From: Candidatus Staskawiczbacteria bacterium
GTDB lineage: Bacteria; Patescibacteria; Paceibacteria; Paceibacterales; Staskawiczbacteraceae
DNA length: 64,000 nucleotides
Direction of reading: 5' to 3'
NCBI GenBank assembly: GCA_903835075.1
Contig: CAILLM010000008.1
Location: 1-64,000, forward strand
Positions within the stretch are counted from its first letter, which is position 1, and every line of letters begins with the position of its first letter. A program made the position numbers and the translations under genes. The notes below the pieces were generated by a model. It was not told the origin of the DNA and ran no database searches. It worked only from the letters and a program-made list of their open reading frames with translations. This document shows, piece after piece, positions 24,620-33,985 of the stretch.

Positions 24620-26167
24620 CTATGAAAGTTTATGACAAGTAACAATAAATGTAGAATACGTGTCTGGGAAAGTCCAGTAGTTATTGTTATCGTCATTAGG
24701 GTTTGTTCCAACTCCAGAATAAGGGGTAATTCTACCCGTTGAACTTATTCTAAAAGTAGTTGTCCCACCATCAAAGGGAGTATTAGTAAAAGATGGAGGG
24801 CCATCTCCCTGACTTAAAGCATCATCAATCGTTAACCACATATCACCAAAAGGTGGAGATGGTTGCCAAACGGATTTTATATGGCTAAAGTGGTTAGTAG
24901 TAAAAAGCTCGCAATCAACATTACCATTTTTCATGGTGTTAATTATTATATGCTGTATGTCACTGGTGATTGGCGCTCCGGTTCCACTTCCAGGGAACGG
25001 CTCTCCCTGACCCCAAGTACCAAATGAAATTGTTTGAACCCTAGTGAAAGAAGTCTTGCTACCCAATGCCTTTATATAATTAACATAAAAACTAGTCATA
25101 TCAAGAGGGCTGACATTATTAATTGGTACTCCGCTATTTTTTACAAGCCATTCAAAAAATAATGTGTTCCAGACAACGGTGCTTGTTGTTGAACCATTTG
25201 TGTTTGAGGTAACCGTTGTTGTTGGAGAAGGAGCACCAGATGGAGTACCAAGCTTGAGTGTAGAAATCAATGATTTAGCTGCACTCGCAATAGCGCAATC
25301 ACCATCTGTAAAAGCATTCAGAAGAGGGGTATTTGAATTCGGTCTATTGCGATGGCTCATGGAAACAGACCTCGCACACTGCTTACTTTTAATAAGAACT
25401 CGGTCTTTAAGGTACGCATTTGTTGGTATATACAATCCAATAGCATTACTATCATTAATGGTAGCAAAATTCAAATTTAAAGTCTCTCCAGCATTAATAA
25501 TATCCTGGGCATTTGCAGTGAAATTAGTTTTATTTGCTAAAGTTGAAAAAGTTGTATTTTGGATGAAAGTATTAAGATCGTTGATTGTCTTTATCTGAAG
25601 TGATATAGGAGCAACTGTTGGCTGATTAACTGCCGGAGGACAACTGCAATTTGCTAAGGCGGCGGTTGTTGGGTCAGAAAAACTTTCAGTCATACCATTT
25701 CTATCTGTGCATATATAATTTGTGCCGTTACTGGCTATGGCATACCAATTTGAATCACTGACGCTACCTGGGTAACAAGAGTTAGTTGTGTCTCCATCAT
25801 TACAAACAAAAGTAGTATAGCCCAGTCCATTCAGTCCACTTTTAATATTGGCGACGGTATTGCCAAGAAGTGACGGAGAATTATTCACACAAAATGCATA
25901 ATCACTTTTCCATGACGATATGTTTTTAAAATTAACAGATGCATCATAGAGGGATTGCATTAATTCTTTCGGCGTTGCTGTTGGCACAACAGTAGAACCA
26001 GAGAGTGCAGCAGAAAAAATTTTTATTTGTACTATTAGGGACGCTATTTGTGCTTGAAGTTGGGCAATTATTGAAAGATTACCCGTGCCTTGAGCGCTAA
26101 CAACGCCACCAAAACATAAAAGTGTTACCGCTAAAATGCCTGTAAAAATTAAATATTTTATTTTCAT
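24620..26167 (-). CDS. Secreted hypothetical protein with pilin-like segment
   Basis: 515 residues. Sec signal peptide MKIKYLIFTGILAVTLLCFG ending in VSAQ, then a coiled-coil SIIAQLQAQIASLIVQIKIF. A following region (ANIKSGLNGLGYTTFVCNDG ... GTNYICTDRNGMTESF) has the paired-Cys, Gly/Asn-rich style of pilin C-termini. The rest is Thr/Ser/Asn-rich with several Cys and no enzyme motif I recognise. The signal peptide and coiled coil closely match those of the gene upstream (26169-28889), so the two are likely related at their N-termini and co-transcribed (1-nt gap). Exported, possibly wall- or surface-associated. Confidence 0.75.
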   Translation of the reverse strand: MKIKYLIFTGILAVTLLCFGGVVSAQGTGNLSIIAQLQAQIASLIVQIKIFSAALSGSTVVPTATPKELMQSLYDASVNFKNISSWKSDYAFCVNNSPSLLGNTVANIKSGLNGLGYTTFVCNDGDTTNSCYPGSVSDSNWYAIASNGTNYICTDRNGMTESFSDPTTAALANCSCPPAVNQPTVAPISLQIKTINDLNTFIQNTTFSTLANKTNFTANAQDIINAGETLNLNFATINDSNAIGLYIPTNAYLKDRVLIKSKQCARSVSMSHRNRPNSNTPLLNAFTDGDCAIASAAKSLISTLKLGTPSGAPSPTTTVTSNTNGSTTSTVVWNTLFFEWLVKNSGVPINNVSPLDMTSFYVNYIKALGSKTSFTRVQTISFGTWGQGEPFPGSGTGAPITSDIQHIIINTMKNGNVDCELFTTNHFSHIKSVWQPSPPFGDMWLTIDDALSQGDGPPSFTNTPFDGGTTTFRISSTGRITPYSGVGTNPNDDNNNYWTFPDTYSTFIVTCHKLS

Positions 26168-26168
26168 G

Positions 26169-28889
26169 TTATTTTTTTAATAAAGTTTGAAGTTGAGCAA
26201 CTAAATTTGCAAGTGCGTCAGAAATTGATGCAACCGAGGTGTTGCCACTAGTAGATGCTGTGGTTGAAGTAATTGTGAAATAATTATCGCTGTGATCATA
26301 TGTATCACCCACTTCATACCCAATTGAAATTTTGTAGTTGCTTGATGGGACTATAGATTCGCCCATAGCTCCCGTAGGAATTTTCCATGAATACGTATGA
26401 GCAGCTGCGGAAATCCCAGACGCAACCTGATAAGACATTGTAGCTTGCGACAAACTGTTATAACCAATTAGCCCTATAACAACAGTCTTACCTGCCGGGA
26501 CGTTTACCGATGTCCAAGTTATATTGTGCGTCGTTCCTTTCACCCAAGACTCTCCACCATTTGGTGAGGTGATGGTAATTACTGCTTTTGATGCTGAACA
26601 ATTTACTGTTGCGCCATTATTTGGTCCTGTGCAATTCCAAGTCCAAGAATTTAAACTTGTATTGCTAGAAACAGCCGAAGCTGTACCATTTACGCAAAAA
26701 CCTGTTGTTGGAGCTGTTGTAATAGCCACCCCGTTTGCCGAACCACATGTAGTTGATGTGGTGATTGCAAATTGATTATCACTGTAATCACGCGTTGCAA
26801 GATCATAGAATACTTGAATTTCATAATCATTAGCATTTGCTATACTTGCATATGCATCTGTAGGGATTGTCCATGAATACGAATTTGCGGATACAGATAT
26901 GTTCTCTGCTATTTGGAACGAATATGTTGCTCCTGAAGAAGTCCCCCTAATAAGCTGTATAGTAACCTTCCCACCTGCCGGAATATTGGCCGATGTCCAA
27001 GTTATATTGTGAGTAGTTCCTTGTTGCCAAGATTCTCCGCCATTTGGCGAGGTAAGCGTGATTGATGGCGCGGTAGTAACTGCTGGTGGAGGTGCAATAA
27101 CTGGTGGAGTGATGACTGTTGGAGTGGTAACTATTGGTGTGGTTGTTGTTTGCGTACAATATTGATATGTTATTGGTTTGTTTGTGGTTACGTTGCAATT
27201 GTTTGCATCGGTAACTGTTCTTGTTTGAAAACTAGATGCACAAGTCCCCCAAGTTCCGGTTTGCCAATTTGGCGTGCAAACAGTTCCCGATCCAACTGCA
27301 TTTACAAGTGGAGTTTTATAATTGTCTAATCCTGAAACCTGATGGTTGCTTACCCCACTAATTACCCAGTCAATTTCACTAATTTTAAAATAAACATATC
27401 CTGTCACGCCGGTAGCGGTGGCGCTAACAGTAACCGTTGCGGTTCCTCCATCCCAAATGAGACCCGAGGGTATAGACTGAACATTTTTGATGACACCAGT
27501 AGATGTACAAATATTGCTACTGTTGCAAATCTGTACAGTAACATTACCCTCAGTTATTGGTGGTACCACCCCGCCAATATCTTGAATTTTAAAAGTAATA
27601 ACACCCGTGGCATAACTATTCGCGGGATTTGTTAAATTATTTGTATATGTATTTGTAGCATTTACAAATGACAATATTGCTGTGGGTTGTGGGGTTGTTG
27701 CGGTAATTGTGAAATAATTATCACTAAAATCGTCATCTAAATAATCAGTCATCCCTCCTGGGCCCGTTGTGCCACCAGTCCCCGAAAGCAACAACCAAAC
27801 TTTATAATTGCCACTCGAGATGGTTTTTGATATATTTGGACAATTATAACCGCTTGGAGTAAATGTATAGTCTTTATTTGACCCTGACACGGAGCTGACA
27901 TAACACGTTCCGCCATCTGGATATTGTAAATAAATTGCTATCTTGTCATTTCCAACATTACCAGTAGTCGCCCATGTTATATTCATCAATTGGTTTGGCC
28001 CATAGCTCGCTCCTCCGTTTGGTGAAATTACAGTAATTGATGGTTGGGTTGGAGTTGTGCATGAATGGCTAACACAGGTTTGGCCAGAAGCACAGTCATA
28101 ATTAACCACACAAGTTGTCGAAGCAGTAATACTAAAATAGCTGTCGCTGGCATCTAAATAGCTAACTCCATTAATTGAAGTTTTAACTTCCGCCCTGTAC
28201 TGACCAACTGGAATATTGCTAGGAAGGGTTGCATAGAAAATACCGCTGTTTAAAACTCCAATATAATCAGATTGCGACGGAACATCAAAATAATATTCCT
28301 GGCCGGAAGAAACATTTCTTAGACGAGCTATCATATAACTACTTGCAGGCATTCCAGTTGTTGTCCACCTTATCGTTTGTGAAGAGCCTTGTGCCCACAC
28401 TTCTCCTCCGTTTGGCGAAGTAACTGTAATAGTTGGCGTAGTTGTGGTTGTTGAACATGCGTAAAGTGTGTTCAATTTTTGTCTTGTAACTGGGCCGACC
28501 CATCCACTTGCTCTAATCGCATATTTTTTTTGAAGTAATTTGATTGCACCAGAGACTTTACTGCTGTAAACCGTTGGAACCACAACAGGATTATAAATGT
28601 CTTCCTTATCTAAAATAATAAGCAATGCAGTTAAATCAGCGCTAGATGGATAAACCCCATCAGCTCCAAAGTCTGTATTAAAAGAATAACACCACTTTGT
28701 TGGAGTTGGGTTTGGAGTTGGTGTTTGGTTATTTTGAAGCGCTTGAATTTGTGCCATCAAGCTATCAATTTGTGCTTGAAGCTGAGCAATTAATGCAGAT
28801 TTATCTGGGCTTTGTGCACCAACAACTCCGCTAAAACATAAAAGTGCCGTTGCTAAAACAGCTGCGAACATTAGAGATTTTATTTTCAT
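26169..28889 (-). CDS. Secreted protein with peptidoglycan-binding and Kre9/KNH-like repeats
   Basis: 906 residues. Signal peptide MKIKSLMFAAVLATALLCFS to VGAQ, a coiled coil (LIAQLQAQIDSLMAQIQAL), then a peptidoglycan-binding-like domain (SSKVSGAIKLLQKKYAIRAS, GWVGPVTRQKLNTLYAC). Four copies of a ~100-residue beta domain follow, each opening ITVTSPNGGE-W or SPNGGASY with GTTHNITWTS and closing in DNYFTIT; these fit the Ser-Thr-rich Kre9/KNH family common in CPR surface proteins. A DUF-like WQTGTWGTCASSFQTRTV segment (thrombospondin-like) sits between. C-terminal helix LVAQLQTLLKK. Likely binds the cell wall through the PG domain. Confidence 0.85.
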   Translation of the reverse strand: MKIKSLMFAAVLATALLCFSGVVGAQSPDKSALIAQLQAQIDSLMAQIQALQNNQTPTPNPTPTKWCYSFNTDFGADGVYPSSADLTALLIILDKEDIYNPVVVPTVYSSKVSGAIKLLQKKYAIRASGWVGPVTRQKLNTLYACSTTTTTPTITVTSPNGGEVWAQGSSQTIRWTTTGMPASSYMIARLRNVSSGQEYYFDVPSQSDYIGVLNSGIFYATLPSNIPVGQYRAEVKTSINGVSYLDASDSYFSITASTTCVVNYDCASGQTCVSHSCTTPTQPSITVISPNGGASYGPNQLMNITWATTGNVGNDKIAIYLQYPDGGTCYVSSVSGSNKDYTFTPSGYNCPNISKTISSGNYKVWLLLSGTGGTTGPGGMTDYLDDDFSDNYFTITATTPQPTAILSFVNATNTYTNNLTNPANSYATGVITFKIQDIGGVVPPITEGNVTVQICNSSNICTSTGVIKNVQSIPSGLIWDGGTATVTVSATATGVTGYVYFKISEIDWVISGVSNHQVSGLDNYKTPLVNAVGSGTVCTPNWQTGTWGTCASSFQTRTVTDANNCNVTTNKPITYQYCTQTTTTPIVTTPTVITPPVIAPPPAVTTAPSITLTSPNGGESWQQGTTHNITWTSANIPAGGKVTIQLIRGTSSGATYSFQIAENISVSANSYSWTIPTDAYASIANANDYEIQVFYDLATRDYSDNQFAITTSTTCGSANGVAITTAPTTGFCVNGTASAVSSNTSLNSWTWNCTGPNNGATVNCSASKAVITITSPNGGESWVKGTTHNITWTSVNVPAGKTVVIGLIGYNSLSQATMSYQVASGISAAAHTYSWKIPTGAMGESIVPSSNYKISIGYEVGDTYDHSDNYFTITSTTASTSGNTSVASISDALANLVAQLQTLLKK

Positions 28890-28896
28890 TAATTTT

Positions 28897-28910
28897 TCCG
28901 CCTCAGCGGA
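28897..28910. repeat. Short hairpin TCCGCTGAGGCGGA before the secreted-protein gene
   Basis: Minus strand TCCGC-TGAG-GCGGA ends 7 nt before the ATG at 28889 and would cover the usual ribosome-binding position. Resembles the CCGCCAAAGGCGG hairpin at 34085-34098. Confidence 0.5.
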
Positions 28911-28929
28911 TAATAAATAATATTATTTA

Positions 28930-28958
28930 ATAATACTCTTACCAAAAAAACAAGTCAA
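28930..28958 (-). promoter_or_regulatory. Promoter of the 28889-24620 secreted-protein operon
   Basis: TTGACT (28953-28958), 17-nt spacer, TATTAT (28930-28935) on the minus strand. It is back to back with the uvrC promoter. Confidence 0.7.
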
Positions 28959-28969
28959 CGTCTTATTTA

Positions 28970-28997
28970 TTGAAAAATGAGCGTTTTGTGGTAATCT
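28970..28997 (+). promoter_or_regulatory. uvrC promoter, leaderless type
   Basis: TTGAAA (28970-28975), 16-nt spacer ending in TGG, TAATCT (28992-28997). The ATG follows 6 nt later, so the mRNA should begin at or near the start codon. Confidence 0.55.
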
Positions 28998-29003
28998 GTT
29001 ATT

Positions 29004-30311
29004 ATGGAAAGGTTTAAATTTATTACTCAAAAAAACTTTGACGAGCTCCCAAAAACATCGGGAGTTTATTGCCTTGCCTCGCCGAAGCTAAAGGGCGAAG
29101 GCGGGTTTGAGGTAATCTATATTGGCAAAGCTATAAACATAAAAAGCAGAGTTAAAAACCATTTTCAACAGCCAAGCTACCGCGACAATTTATTTATTGA
29201 TAAAGTTAGTAAAATTGGCTACTTGGAGACTAACTCAGAAATTGAAGCCTTAATTTTGGAAGCAAATTTAATTAAAAAATATCAACCCAAGTTCAATGTT
29301 GTTTGGAAAGACGATAAAAACTATTTTTACGTAGCCATTACACAAGACAAATGCCCAATAGTTTACATTACTCACCAACCCTTCGGCTCCGCTCAGGGCA
29401 AGCCCAAACTACTCACTACAAACTACTCACTACAAACTAAGTATATTGGGCCGTTTGTTGAGGGGACTGCTCTAAAAAAGACTTTAAAATATTTAAGGCG
29501 AGCATTTCCATATTACACCAGCAAGAAGCACCCTAAAACAAAATGCACATGGTGCCATTTGGGACTATGCCCTGGGCCCCGCCTCTTCGAGGCGAGGCTC
29601 GACTCGCCCACTGGCGAGGCGGCAAACCTAAGAAAAGAATACAAAAATAATCTTAAAAAATTAGCCCTAATCTTGCAAGGAAAGCGAAGTGCCGTGCTTA
29701 ATTCTCTAAAGCGAGAAATGGCACAATTCTCAAAAGAAAGTAAATTTGAAGAAGCCGGAAAAATCCGCGACCGAATTTATAATCTGCAACAAATTATGGC
29801 CCACAGCATTGTCATTGAAAATTCCAAAGCCACTCAAGAATCTAATGTTGGAGATATTTTTGCAAAAGTTGAATGTTATGACATTTCAAACATACAAGGG
29901 AAATTTGCAACCGGCTCTATGGTAGTTTTTGTAAATGGAGAGTCAGACAAAAGCCAATACAAAAAATTCAAAATTCGCTTAATGGACACACCAAATGACA
30001 TTGCCATGTTAAGAGAAGTTTTGGAAAGAAGATTCAATCACCCAGAATGGAAATATCCTGAGGTAATTTTAATTGATGGCGGGAAAGCTCAATTAAACAT
30101 TGCCATAAAGGTTAAGAATAAACTGCCCATTAAAATTATTTCAATTGCAAAAGGCAGGCAAGAACTGTTTATTGAAGGCCAAAAAAATCCAATACCGCTA
30201 AAATTATTACCACAAAATATTTACAACTTAATTTTGCAATTAGACAGCGAAGCTCACCGCTTTGCAATCACATATCATAAAAAATTAAGAAAGAAAAATT
30301 TATTGCAGTAA
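29004..30311 (+). CDS. uvrC: UvrC, excinuclease ABC subunit C, C-terminally shortened
   Basis: Dual-incision nuclease of nucleotide excision repair. 435 residues against ~600 in most bacteria. N-terminal GIY-YIG nuclease (SGVYCLASP ... VIYIGKAINIKSRVKNHF), a UvrB-binding UVR segment (FSKESKFEEAGKIRDRIYNL), and the RNase H-like second nuclease (ECYDISNIQGKFATGSMVVF, VILIDGGKAQLN, EAHRFAITYHKKLR). The C-terminal helix-hairpin-helix DNA-binding pair is absent. Three stretches look inserted: residues ~25-36 (SPKLKGEGGFE), ~125-133 (PFGSAQGK, a dispersed repeat) and ~192-208 (RLFEARLDSPTGEAAN, from GC-rich hairpins). All keep the frame, so the gene is probably functional. Confidence 0.95.
   Translation: MERFKFITQKNFDELPKTSGVYCLASPKLKGEGGFEVIYIGKAINIKSRVKNHFQQPSYRDNLFIDKVSKIGYLETNSEIEALILEANLIKKYQPKFNVVWKDDKNYFYVAITQDKCPIVYITHQPFGSAQGKPKLLTTNYSLQTKYIGPFVEGTALKKTLKYLRRAFPYYTSKKHPKTKCTWCHLGLCPGPRLFEARLDSPTGEAANLRKEYKNNLKKLALILQGKRSAVLNSLKREMAQFSKESKFEEAGKIRDRIYNLQQIMAHSIVIENSKATQESNVGDIFAKVECYDISNIQGKFATGSMVVFVNGESDKSQYKKFKIRLMDTPNDIAMLREVLERRFNHPEWKYPEVILIDGGKAQLNIAIKVKNKLPIKIISIAKGRQELFIEGQKNPIPLKLLPQNIYNLILQLDSEAHRFAITYHKKLRKKNLLQ
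29378..29401. repeat. CCCTTCGG-CGCTCAGGGC repeat inside uvrC
   Basis: ACCCTTCGGCTCCGCTCAGG plus GCAA, in frame as PFGSAQGK. Member of the family also found in uvrA and the 42005-43114 gene. Confidence 0.8.
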
Positions 30312-30350
30312 TTATTGCTTTTTAGTCAAAAATTTGGTAACATATATTTA

Positions 30351-30740
30351 ATGAGAAGATTACTCTCTAACATTATCTCTGCCACATTGGGATTGTGGTT
30401 GGCACTATTATATGTGCCTAAGGTTGTTATAAGGGCATACCCATCATCTAATTTCTTTGGCGTACCGTTAACAGCTCAATGGGAAATTGTTTTAGTTTTA
30501 GGAATTACTTTGGGATTGCTAAATTATTTCTTAAGACCAGTTCTAAAAGCACTTACTCTACCCTTAGAAATTCTCACTCTTGGACTTTTTACAATAGTAA
30601 TAAATATGGGTTTAGTCTGGATTTTGGACTCAATTTTTGATGAATTATATGTCCCAATTCTAATGCCCCTATTGTATACAACACTTATTGTTTGGGGATT
30701 GAATATTATAATTAGTTTCTTCTTAGTTAAAAACAAATAA
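30351..30740 (+). CDS. Phage-holin-IV-like membrane protein (YvlD/PF04020 type)
   Basis: 129 residues from ATG 30351 (MRRLLSNIISATLGLWLALL); a TTG 12 codons upstream would add unrelated residues. Four membrane helices (~7-27, ~45-62, ~68-90, ~100-122) and the family motif LGLLNYFLRPVLKALTLPLE followed by LGLFTIVINMGLVW. Members of this family are small membrane proteins of unknown role, sometimes linked to envelope stress. An extended -10 (TGG-TAACAT) ends 7 nt before ATG, suggesting a leaderless transcript. secG follows after 8 nt. Confidence 0.85.
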   Translation: MRRLLSNIISATLGLWLALLYVPKVVIRAYPSSNFFGVPLTAQWEIVLVLGITLGLLNYFLRPVLKALTLPLEILTLGLFTIVINMGLVWILDSIFDELYVPILMPLLYTTLIVWGLNIIISFFLVKNK

Positions 30741-30748
30741 TAAAAATT

Positions 30749-30967
30749 ATGAATCAAATTCTATTTTACTCACAAGTTATCACATCTGTAGTTTTAATTG
30801 TGCTTATTGTAATCCAACAAAGAGGCGCTGCCTTGGGTTCTGGATTTGGAGGTGGTGGTGAAATTTATGCCACAAAACGCGGAGCACAGAAAAAAATATA
30901 TTACGCTACGGTTGCAGTAGTAACCATTTTCCTAGTTTTGGGCGTATTAAATATATTAATACCGTAG
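30749..30967 (+). CDS. secG: SecG, protein-export membrane subunit
   Basis: 72 residues. Auxiliary subunit of the SecYEG channel. Two membrane helices (~5-22 and ~50-70) around the conserved cytosolic loop IQQRGAALGSGFGGGGEIYATKRG, ending with KKIYYATVAVV. Typical length and motif. Placed between the holin-like gene (8 nt) and the solute-binding protein (15 nt) in one transcript. Confidence 0.94.
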   Translation: MNQILFYSQVITSVVLIVLIVIQQRGAALGSGFGGGGEIYATKRGAQKKIYYATVAVVTIFLVLGVLNILIP

Positions 30968-30982
30968 GTTTTAAACCAAACA

Positions 30983-32986
30983 ATGGCAAAGTCAAAGTTT
31001 CCTAAACTTTCTCAATGGAAACAACTTTTTAAAATATTGAAAAAACCCGAAAAAATCTTTTTTTTGATTTTTCTGGTGTTGTTTATTGCATCTGCAACTT
31101 ACCTTGTAGTTAATTTTTATATAAATAATACAAAAGCGGTCCCTGCATTTGGCGGAACATATACAGAAGGCGTTGTTGGTCAGCCAAGATTCATAAATCC
31201 TATTTATGGAGAAACAAATGATGTTGATAGAACTTTAATAGACCTCACCTATTCCGGATTAATGACTTATGATAAAGATGGAAAACTTATAAATGACCTA
31301 GTAAAAAACTATCAAATTTCCGACAATGGGAAAACCTATACCTTCCAATTAAAAGACAAACTTTACTGGCAAGATGGCTCTCCCCTTACCGTTGATGATG
31401 TTATCTACACAATAAAAACAATTCAAAATTCCGACTATAAAAGTCCTTTAAGAGCAAATTGGTTAAACGTAGATGCCAAAAAAATTTCTGACATATCATT
31501 TGCGTTGTCCTTGGGGTCACCTTACAACTCTTTTCTAGAAAACTGTACAATAAAAATAATCCCTCAACATATTTGGAAAAATATTTTGCCTGAAAACTTT
31601 GCTCTTTCACCGCACAACCTACAACCAGTTGGCTCGGGGCCATATACTCTTTCTGATATACGAGAAAATAAAGACAGCTTTATAACCAACCTAGCGCTTT
31701 CCGTAAATCATAAATATTATAGTAAGCTGCCATATATATCAGAAATTAATTTCAGGTTTTTTGGTAATAAAAATGATTTAATTAGCGCAGCCAACCAAAA
31801 AACAATTGATGGGTTCCCTGTTTCAGACTTAGAAAATAATGAAGCTTTGGCGGAAAAAGATGTCCACCAAGGGTGGAATACAAATGAAAAATTCCAAGTT
31901 TATTCTTTCTCACTGCCAAGATATTTTGCAGTATTCTTCAACTTACAGAATTCTAGAATTTTGTCTGATGGCAACATCACGCAAGCACTTAATTATTCTG
32001 TTAACAAGCAAGAACTTGCCCAAAATGTATATAATAAATTTAAAATAAAAACACCTGTTGTTAATTCCCCTATTTTGCCAGATTATTTTGGCTATTCACA
32101 ACCAAAAACAACTTACGACTACAATGTAGACTCTGCAAACAAACTTTTGGATAAATCTGGATACAAAGATTCAGGAGCTGGGCAAAGGACAAAAGCAAAC
32201 AACAAAAAACCAGCATTTCAGTTTACTGGCTACTTGTCTACAAAATCTAAAGGTAATGAAGTTATAGAGCTTCAAGGATGTCTTTCTAGGCTAGACAGCA
32301 GCTTTAAAACTCTTTTGCAAACAGACCCAAGTGGGAAATATGGCGCAGGGACAGAAGCGGCTGTAACGGCATTTCAAAAAAAATATTTGCCAGGAGTCCC
32401 AACCACAGGAGAAACAGGAACTGGCACAAGAAAAGCTCTAAACACAGCTTGTTTTATAGCTCAAAGTAGCTCTTTGCCCCTACAATTCACATTAACCACA
32501 ATCAACCAACCACAAATGGTTTACACTGCCAATCTTTTAAAAAATTATTGGCAAAAAGTTGGGGTGATAGTTACAATAAAAACCGTAGAGCTTTCAGAAT
32601 TAAAAAATGTTATTAAAAATCGTGACTACGATGCCCTACTTTATGGTGAGGCCTTTGGAAGTATCCCTGATTTATATCCATTTTGGCATTCCACACAAAT
32701 AAATGACCCAGGGCTGAATCTTTCTGAATATCAGAACACAAACGCTGACCAATTATTAAAAGATGCCCGGGAAACGCTGGACAACAATGTGAAAGCTCAG
32801 AAATATGGAATTCTACAAGACACAATACTTTCGGGCTCTCCTGCACTCTTCTTATACAACCCCGACTATCTCTACTGGGCCTCACAAAAAGTGAAAGGAA
32901 TTGATACAATTAAAATAGCTGACCCAGCTAAAAGATTTGAAAATATTCAAAATTGGTATATTAACACACATAGAACATGGAAATAA
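30983..32986 (+). CDS. Family 5 solute-binding protein with an inserted peptidoglycan-binding domain
   Basis: 667 residues. One N-terminal membrane helix (FFLIFLVLFIASATYLVVNF, ~28-47) anchors an extracellular SBP_bac_5 (oligopeptide/nickel-type) binding protein: GGTYTEGVVGQPRFINPIYG, DRTLIDLTYSGLMTYDKDGK, LKDKLYWQDGSPLTVDDVIY, LQPVGSGPYTLSD. At ~416-492 a peptidoglycan-binding module (NEVIELQGCLSRLDSSF, YGAGTEAAVTAFQKKYLPGV, GTGTRKALNTAC) is inserted into the second lobe; binding-protein sequence resumes with PLQFTLTTINQPQMVYTANL. No lipobox Cys and no ABC permease/ATPase genes nearby. The stop overlaps the next gene by 10 nt. Confidence 0.88.
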   Translation: MAKSKFPKLSQWKQLFKILKKPEKIFFLIFLVLFIASATYLVVNFYINNTKAVPAFGGTYTEGVVGQPRFINPIYGETNDVDRTLIDLTYSGLMTYDKDGKLINDLVKNYQISDNGKTYTFQLKDKLYWQDGSPLTVDDVIYTIKTIQNSDYKSPLRANWLNVDAKKISDISFALSLGSPYNSFLENCTIKIIPQHIWKNILPENFALSPHNLQPVGSGPYTLSDIRENKDSFITNLALSVNHKYYSKLPYISEINFRFFGNKNDLISAANQKTIDGFPVSDLENNEALAEKDVHQGWNTNEKFQVYSFSLPRYFAVFFNLQNSRILSDGNITQALNYSVNKQELAQNVYNKFKIKTPVVNSPILPDYFGYSQPKTTYDYNVDSANKLLDKSGYKDSGAGQRTKANNKKPAFQFTGYLSTKSKGNEVIELQGCLSRLDSSFKTLLQTDPSGKYGAGTEAAVTAFQKKYLPGVPTTGETGTGTRKALNTACFIAQSSSLPLQFTLTTINQPQMVYTANLLKNYWQKVGVIVTIKTVELSELKNVIKNRDYDALLYGEAFGSIPDLYPFWHSTQINDPGLNLSEYQNTNADQLLKDARETLDNNVKAQKYGILQDTILSGSPALFLYNPDYLYWASQKVKGIDTIKIADPAKRFENIQNWYINTHRTWK

Positions 32987-33975
32987 AAAATATTGATAAA
33001 TTAAACATGAGGGGAGTTATTGTCGCCTCGCCAGAGCAACTTACAAGGGGTTTGGAGTTGGCAAAAAACATAAAAATAAAAGGTGAATTTAAAAATGTTA
33101 TTATTTGTGGAATTGGAGGCTCTGCCTTGCCTGCCAATATTTTAGATGCAACCGTAACTACAAAAATTCCCTTATACATACACCGAGATTATGATTTACC
33201 AGCGTCAGCAAACGAAGACAGCTTAATTGTGTGTATCTCTTATTCTGGTAACACAGAAGAGACTGTTTCAGCTTTAGAGAAAGCAATACACAAAAATATT
33301 ACTGCTGTAGCAATTACAACTGGAGGTAAACTTGAAAAAATGTGCGAAGAGCACAACATAGCCTTAGCCAAAATTCCAGCAGGAATTCAGCCACGATCAG
33401 CAACAGGATATTTATTCTCTGCATTATCAACAATTTTAAATAATTGTGGAATAATTGACGATATCTCAGAAGATATTTTAAATACTGCCGAAGAATTAGA
33501 AAAAATAAATTCTAATTTAGAAAAAGAAGGAAAAGCACTTGCCAAAAAATTAGCAGATAAAATTCCTGTTGTCTATGCCTCAAATAATTTTAAAGTAGCA
33601 TCTAGAATTTGGAAAATAAAATTTAATGAAAATTCCAAAATTCCAGCATTCCACAACTACTTTCCAGAACTAAACCATAACGAAATGGTGGGCTTCACAG
33701 ATAAAAAAATGGCTAGTGGCTTTTATGTTTTAATAATTAAAGACAAAAAAGACCACGAGAGAACACTTAAAAGAATGGACTTGACTTCTTTAATATTAAA
33801 GAAAAAAGGCATAAAAAATAGCTTTATAGAAACTGTAGATGGTTCAATAATACTAAAATTCTTTGAGATTTTATTGTTAGGCGATTGGACCTCTTATTAT
33901 ATCGCTATAAACAATAAAATTGATCCCACGCCAGTTGAGATGGTGGAAGAGTTTAAAGTAATGCTGAATAAATAA
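32977..33975 (+). CDS. Bifunctional phosphoglucose/phosphomannose isomerase (SIS family)
   Basis: 332 residues. Interconverts fructose-6-phosphate with glucose-6- and/or mannose-6-phosphate. SIS-domain motifs: NVIICGIGGSALPANILD (phosphate-binding loop), LIVCISYSGNTEETVSALE (second loop), TTGGKLEKMCEEHNIALAKI, and the C-terminal half FHNYFPELNHNEMVGF carrying the catalytic Glu/His region of the PGI/PMI family. Overlaps the preceding gene by 10 nt, so translation is probably coupled. Together with the phosphomannomutase at 37093-38421 it would supply sugar phosphates for envelope glycans. Confidence 0.9.
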   Translation: MEIKNIDKLNMRGVIVASPEQLTRGLELAKNIKIKGEFKNVIICGIGGSALPANILDATVTTKIPLYIHRDYDLPASANEDSLIVCISYSGNTEETVSALEKAIHKNITAVAITTGGKLEKMCEEHNIALAKIPAGIQPRSATGYLFSALSTILNNCGIIDDISEDILNTAEELEKINSNLEKEGKALAKKLADKIPVVYASNNFKVASRIWKIKFNENSKIPAFHNYFPELNHNEMVGFTDKKMASGFYVLIIKDKKDHERTLKRMDLTSLILKKKGIKNSFIETVDGSIILKFFEILLLGDWTSYYIAINNKIDPTPVEMVEEFKVMLNK

Positions 33976-33985
33976 ACTCAATGTT

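Noticed and set aside
24620..28889. Reading the two secreted proteins as one split gene
   Set aside because: Each has its own signal peptide and start codon with a stop between them; they are separate paralogue-like genes.
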